A program made the position numbers and the translations under genes. The notes under the pieces are model-generated. The model was not told the DNA's origin, searched no databases, and saw only the letters and a program-made list of their open reading frames with translations. Shown here one piece after another: positions 59,839 to 64,000 of a DNA stretch of 64,000 bases. Source of the stretch: Streptomyces xanthochromogenes. GTDB taxonomy: Bacteria > Actinomycetota > Actinomycetes > Streptomycetales > Streptomycetaceae. The stretch is from contig NZ_BMUZ01000017.1 of assembly GCF_014650455.1 (NCBI RefSeq), positions 93,555 to 157,554 on the forward strand. The letters are read 5' to 3'. The number at the start of each line of letters is the position of its first letter. Position 1 is the stretch's first letter.

Positions 59839-60716
59839 GTGGCCGCTCCTCCCAGTTCCATCTGCGCGAGCACCGCGTCGCCCAGTCCGGTGCCCCTCAC
59901 CCCCAGGTCGTAGGGGAGGTCGAAGTGGTCGCGCCGCTCGGCGACGACCTCGCACACCGCGGCCCGGGGACGCAGCGCCGCGACCATCCGGTCGTGCTGG
60001 CGGACGTACTCCTCGGTCTCGTTGCCCCCGCGGGCGACCACCACCTGAGGCAACCGCGGCGGCAGCAGGCCGAGCGGGCTGTTGCGGCGCGCCCCCGCTT
60101 CGTCAAGGCGCAGCGCCTCGTTGACGTACGACAGACGGACCGGCTCAAGGTCGTACATGCCGCTGAGCAGCACCGCCCCGGCGATCCGGCCGGAGACGTC
60201 CGGCCCCTGCGGCGGACCGGGCAACAGGGCCATCGCGGCCAGGTGCGCGCCGGCCGAAGTGCCGCACAGGTGGAGCCGGTCGGAGGCGAACCCGAGCCGG
60301 TCCGCGTGGTGCAGCAGCCAGTCGATCGCGCGCCGCACCATCCCCGCCATCGCGTCGAGTCCGACGTCCGGCGCCAGCCCGTACTCGACCACCGCGACCG
60401 CCGCACCGGCGGCGAGCAACGGCGGTACCGGGAAGGCCGATTCGGCACGGCCGAGCGCCTGCCAGTTCCCGCCGTGCACGAACACCAGCAAGGGGGGCCG
60501 CCCGGGCCCCGGGCGGCCGGGAAAGTAGTCCAGCACCTCGGCCGGATGTCCGCCGTAGGCGAGCCCGGTGCGCACCGGGTGGCACCGGCGGGCGGCCGTG
60601 CTCCGCCGTGCGTACTCCCGCAGGTAGGCCCCGAGGCTCGGCACCCGGGAACTCGGCGAGTACTGCCGGTCGAGCGTGGCCTGATCCATGCCCCGGTACA
60701 CGGCGGTGTCCGTCAT
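59835..60716 (-). CDS. kynB: Arylformamidase (N-formylkynurenine formamidase)
   Basis: A 293-residue alpha/beta hydrolase of the eukaryotic/AFMID-like type, not the metal KynB type. It has VFVHGGNWQALG as oxyanion motif (about 79-90), LCGTSAGAHLAAM (Ser near 152) and a late RRDHFDLPYDL His. It hydrolyses N-formylkynurenine to kynurenine and formate. It couples to the tryptophan dioxygenase by a 4-base ATGA overlap. The symbol is given by reaction, as the fold differs from classical KynB. Confidence 0.88.
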   Translation of the reverse strand: MTDTAVYRGMDQATLDRQYSPSSRVPSLGAYLREYARRSTAARRCHPVRTGLAYGGHPAEVLDYFPGRPGPGRPPLLVFVHGGNWQALGRAESAFPVPPLLAAGAAVAVVEYGLAPDVGLDAMAGMVRRAIDWLLHHADRLGFASDRLHLCGTSAGAHLAAMALLPGPPQGPDVSGRIAGAVLLSGMYDLEPVRLSYVNEALRLDEAGARRNSPLGLLPPRLPQVVVARGGNETEEYVRQHDRMVAALRPRAAVCEVVAERRDHFDLPYDLGVRGTGLGDAVLAQMELGGAAT

Positions 60717-60747
60717 CGTGCACCCCCGGGCCGTAATCCGCCGTGCA

Positions 60748-61383
60748 TCACGGGGTCATCAGCCCATGCTTGGCACGGGCCCGTTCGTACATCTCGGTCA
60801 GCAGCGGATCGATGCCGTGCGCCGAGTTCCGGTAACGCGCCCCGAAGCGGCTCGCGTACTCCTCGAACCACTCGCGCCGGTCCGCGAGGAACAGCACGTC
60901 ATGGATCGCCATGGACCGTACCGCCATCATCGGCACGGGGGCGTAGCTCACCTCGAACTCCGGGTTGCGGGCGGCCTTCTCCCGGCACTTCTCGTGGAAC
61001 TGGGCGATCATCAGGCCGCGGTGCACGCTCTCGGGCTTGAGCGCGGCGTGCGCCTCGTCCAACAGGTGCAGATGCTCGGGCGGCAGGTCCGGCAGGACGA
61101 GCAGCAGCGAGCGCAGATTCGGGTTGCCGGCCTTCCAGTCGACCTCGCTGAACTCGTCCAGCCCACAGCGGACGATCTCGTCGATGAGGGTCTGGCTGGG
61201 GGTGGGACCCACCAGTCTGACCCGGATCTCCAGCGCGCCGGCGCGCTGGGCGGGTTCCACGAAGGGGCACACCGGGCCGGTACGTCCCAGTTCGCTGTGT
61301 GGTCGGCGGATGTAGTCGCTCAGCCAGCCGTCGGCGGCCTCTAGCGCCTTGGCCAAGTCGACGGAGAGCACGTCGGTCAGCAT
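60748..61383 (-). CDS. DUF6875-like protein of the chromophore operon
   Basis: A 211-residue protein from ATG 61383; GAGG lies about 10 nt upstream. It is soluble, with conserved-looking SELGRTGPVCPFVEPA (residues about 30-45), HLHLLDEAHAALKPESVHRG, MIAQFHEKC and MAIHDVLFL. I place it in the DUF6875-like group from memory, without certainty. It lies between the arylformamidase and the NRPS in a row of same-strand genes, so a role in chromophore formation is likely. The CPF and His-rich segments could bind heme or metal. No catalytic activity can be assigned. Confidence 0.72.
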   Translation of the reverse strand: MLTDVLSVDLAKALEAADGWLSDYIRRPHSELGRTGPVCPFVEPAQRAGALEIRVRLVGPTPSQTLIDEIVRCGLDEFSEVDWKAGNPNLRSLLLVLPDLPPEHLHLLDEAHAALKPESVHRGLMIAQFHEKCREKAARNPEFEVSYAPVPMMAVRSMAIHDVLFLADRREWFEEYASRFGARYRNSAHGIDPLLTEMYERARAKHGLMTP

Positions 61384-61453
61384 CGTTGTCAGTCCTCGGG
61401 ATCGGTCCACGCGGAAGGCGGACGGGGCGAGCCTGGAAGGCGGGCTGGGAACG

Positions 61454-64000
61454 TCACTCGTCGCCGGTCAGTTCGTGGAGCTTGGCCGACAGGATCCGAC
61501 CGATCTCGGCCAGCGTGTCCGGCCGGGTCAGCATGGACCCGTGCTCGCCGGGCACTACATGGGCTTCGACGGTGCCACGGACGTACGGCTGCCAGGCCGC
61601 AGCGTCGACCGGCGGGTCCTGCTGCTCCGAGCAGGCGATCAGCAGCAGATCGCCGTCGATCGCGCCAGGCCGGTAGTCGATGGTCAGGTGGGTGTTGTTC
61701 GCCGAGATCTCGGTGATCGCCGCGAGCCGGTCCTCGTCCAGGCTGGCCAGTGCACTGCCCTGGCGACGCAGGATCTCCCGCGCCCTGGCGAAGGTCATCT
61801 CCTCGTCGTCCTGCCGTTGTGTGCCGTCGTCGACGAGACCCACGTGGTACAGCAGCATCACCCGGTCGTCGGGCGCGGGTACGTCCGCGTGGGTCAGCCC
61901 CTGCCAGTTGGGGATCACGTCGAGCACCGCGACCAGCGCCACCGGTTCACCGCGCCGCCGGAACTCGGCTGCCAGTGCGTGCGCGCACAGCCCGCCGAAG
62001 GACCAGCCCGCCAAGTGGTAGGGGCCGTGCGGCTGCACGGTCTGGATCTGGTCGGCGTAGTCGGTCGCCATGTCCTCGATGCTGCCCGGCCTGGCCTCCG
62101 GCCGGGCCAGACTGCGTGCCTGGATTCCGTACAGCGGGTACTGCGGGCCCAGGTGTTTGATCAGCGCGCTGTACGACCAGCTGATGCCGCCGCCGGGATG
62201 GACGAAGAACAGCGGCGCCCGTGTGCCCCGGGGGCGCAGCGGCAACAGCACCTCGTAGGAGCCGTCCGAGTCGTCGGCTTCGAGCCGGGCCGCGATCCCG
62301 CCCGGGGTCGACGCCTCGAACAGGCTCCGCAGCCCCAACTCGACGCCGAAGGCGGCCCGCAGCCGCGCCATCAACCGGGTGGCCAGCAGGGAGTGTCCTC
62401 CCAGGGCGAAGAAGTCCTCGTCCACTCCGACGACCGGCCGCCCGAGCACCTCCGCGAACAGCTCGCACACGACCTGCTCCTGCGGTGTGGCCGGTGCCCG
62501 TCCGATGTCGGCCTGCTCCGGCGCGAAGGCGGGCAGCGCGGCGCGGTCGAGTTTGCCGTTGGCGGTGAGCGGCAGCCGGTCGAGAGGCACGATGGCGGCA
62601 GGGCGCATGTAGTCGGGCAGTAGCCGACGGGCGTGCTCGCGCAGGGCGATGAGAAGAGCACCCGTGTCGCGGCCGGCGCCCGGGCTCGTGGTCCAGGAGG
62701 ACAGCGGCATACCGGAAGCGGCGCTGCCTGCGGAGGCGTACGTACCTACGGCGACGCGCTCTGCCAGGACTTCGGGCCGAACGTACGTCACGTCGACGGC
62801 GGCCGGATCGTGCGTGCTCCAGCTGATCGCGGTCCAGTAACCGTGGCGCTCCCCCAGCCGGTGCAGTTCCTCCGGATCGACACCGGCCACGAGCGGTCCG
62901 GGAGCCGCCGTCCCGCCCTCGATCGCCTGCCGCACGGCGAGATCGTGGGCAATGCGTGAGTTCGGGACGCCGGTCACGCGCAGCCGATCGGGCCGTCCCG
63001 TGCCCAACTGCTCAGCGAGGTCCGCGAGATCCCCTGGCCAGGGGTGGGTGGGGGTGTCGGTGAGGGGGTGGGGGGTGATGCCGGTCTTGTAGAGGGTGGC
63101 GTCGTAGCGGTAGCGGGTGAGCTCGTTGTGGGAGGCGCCGCGCTTGAGCTGGATGTCGGTGCCGGCCAGGTCGGGGATGTGGTGGGCGAGGGCGGTGAAG
63201 TACTCCGGGTCCACCAGGAGTTCCTTCTCCAGGACCAGACTCTGCTCCACGGCACGACGGACGGCGGCCGTGTCTGCGACGTCGTCGGCGGAGGCCGCCT
63301 GGACCGCGCTGGTGAAGGTGCGCAGCAGCCGCGGGTTGCGGATGTCGCCGATGAACACGGCTCCGCCGGGAGTGAGCAGGCGGAAGGCCTGCTCGATGAC
63401 CTGCTCCAGATAGTCGGCGCTCGGGAAGTACTGGGCGACGGAGTTGAGGACGATCGTGTCGAAGTGGCCGTGCGGCAGCTCGCCGTTCTCGTGCGCGGCC
63501 TGCACGCGCAGGGTGACGCGCCGGGCGAGTTCGGGGTCGGCGTCGACATGGCGTCGCAGCGTTTCTACGACGGTGGGTGAGAAGTCGGTTCCCCAGTACT
63601 CCTCACATTCGGGTGCGAGGCCGGCGAGGAGCAGTCCGGTACCCACGCCGATCTCCAGGACCCGGCGCGGTCGAAGCGCCTTGATCCTCGCGGTCGTGGC
63701 GGCACGCCACTCACGCATCTCGGTCAGCGGGATGGGCTCACCGTCGTAACTGCTGTTCCATCCGGAGAAGTCCTCCCCGAACTCCGAACCGGACTCGGAA
63801 TAGAGCGAGTTGTAGAGATCCTTCCACTCCTCGATCTGCCCTTGTTCCGCTTCCTCGCCGGGGGTTGTCCCGTCCACGTCCGGCACGACGTAGGCGATGA
63901 GGCGGGCGTCGCCGGCATGGTCGTCCCGGACCACGACCGCGCTCTGCGCGATGCCCGGATGACCGGCCAGCACAGCCTCCACCTCACCCGGCTCAATACG
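61454..64000 (-). CDS. NRPS terminal module, C-terminal part: A (end)-N-methyltransferase-T-TE (partial)
   Basis: The 5' part lies beyond position 64000. The visible 848 residues begin inside the A8 motif (RIEPGEVEAVL) of an adenylation domain. An N-methyltransferase domain is inserted there (VLEIGVGTGLLLAGLA at about 63640-63660), then A10 LPLTANGKLDRA (about 62550). A carrier domain follows with GGHSLLATRL (about 62390-62405), then a thioesterase with GWSFGG (about 62000) and GEHGS near the end. The last residue is thus N-methylated and the chain is released by the TE. In actinomycin synthetase III the last module loads N-methyl-valine before a TE, which fits. The A-domain core is not visible, so the amino acid cannot be read. 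Confidence 0.92.
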   Translation of the reverse strand, partial: RIEPGEVEAVLAGHPGIAQSAVVVRDDHAGDARLIAYVVPDVDGTTPGEEAEQGQIEEWKDLYNSLYSESGSEFGEDFSGWNSSYDGEPIPLTEMREWRAATTARIKALRPRRVLEIGVGTGLLLAGLAPECEEYWGTDFSPTVVETLRRHVDADPELARRVTLRVQAAHENGELPHGHFDTIVLNSVAQYFPSADYLEQVIEQAFRLLTPGGAVFIGDIRNPRLLRTFTSAVQAASADDVADTAAVRRAVEQSLVLEKELLVDPEYFTALAHHIPDLAGTDIQLKRGASHNELTRYRYDATLYKTGITPHPLTDTPTHPWPGDLADLAEQLGTGRPDRLRVTGVPNSRIAHDLAVRQAIEGGTAAPGPLVAGVDPEELHRLGERHGYWTAISWSTHDPAAVDVTYVRPEVLAERVAVGTYASAGSAASGMPLSSWTTSPGAGRDTGALLIALREHARRLLPDYMRPAAIVPLDRLPLTANGKLDRAALPAFAPEQADIGRAPATPQEQVVCELFAEVLGRPVVGVDEDFFALGGHSLLATRLMARLRAAFGVELGLRSLFEASTPGGIAARLEADDSDGSYEVLLPLRPRGTRAPLFFVHPGGGISWSYSALIKHLGPQYPLYGIQARSLARPEARPGSIEDMATDYADQIQTVQPHGPYHLAGWSFGGLCAHALAAEFRRRGEPVALVAVLDVIPNWQGLTHADVPAPDDRVMLLYHVGLVDDGTQRQDDEEMTFARAREILRRQGSALASLDEDRLAAITEISANNTHLTIDYRPGAIDGDLLLIACSEQQDPPVDAAAWQPYVRGTVEAHVVPGEHGSMLTRPDTLAEIGRILSAKLHELTGDE

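Overview
The window is high-GC actinomycete DNA and almost certainly comes from a Streptomyces chromosome. The signs are strong G/C third-position bias, many GTG starts, a mycothiol-dependent enzyme family, an LAXTG sortase substrate, AfsK-like kinases, GH19 chitinase, SARP and LmbU regulators, and a nonribosomal peptide cluster. No rRNA, tRNA, insertion sequence or CRISPR array was recognised.

Positions 1-29.4 kb are mostly accessory and exported functions. They hold a secretory lipase, small secreted or wall-anchored proteins, M15, M20 and M4 hydrolases, a DHA2-type MFS pump, two translationally coupled Ser/Thr kinases with beta-propeller sensors, an epoxide hydrolase facing an XRE-cupin regulator, a three-gene YbjQ-like operon, and small VOC, reductase and acetyltransferase genes.

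Positions about 30.3-36.2 kb look like a compact, unfamiliar biosynthetic or signalling locus. On the minus strand lie a 22-codon ORF with a strong ribosome binding site, a PaaK-like adenylate-forming enzyme, and a multi-pass membrane protein coupled to it by an ATGA overlap. Facing them on the plus strand are an alpha-isopropylmalate/homocitrate synthase-like enzyme and a short divergent YrdC/Sua5-like protein. A SARP activator closes the block. This is my main candidate for an undescribed system. Just beyond it (36.7-38.3 kb) the 5' ends of two divergent genes, a LuxR-type regulator and a BNR-type propeller, are missing and their remnants abut, which marks a deletion or recombination junction.

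Positions 38.4-47.6 kb carry a GH19 chitinase with an inverted-repeat control region, an F420/FMN-type oxidoreductase, a YbaK-like deacylase, a B-lectin, cupin/MarR and TetR/NAD-epimerase pairs each with clear palindromic operators, a full-length Sua5, and a GAF-PP2C phosphatase.

Positions 48-64 kb form the edge of an actinomycin-type cluster. It has UvrA-like and ABC-type resistance (DrrC/DrrB/DrrA-like), a siderophore-interacting protein facing a TetR repressor, an LmbU-family activator, a ferredoxin and a P450, then an operon with an O-methyltransferase, kynureninase, tryptophan 2,3-dioxygenase, arylformamidase and a DUF6875-like protein. It ends in the C-terminal part of an NRPS whose last module is A-(N-MT)-T-TE. 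Together these convert tryptophan to a methylated anthranilate starter and release an N-methylated peptide; the assignment to actinomycin is inference from gene content. The cluster continues past position 64000.
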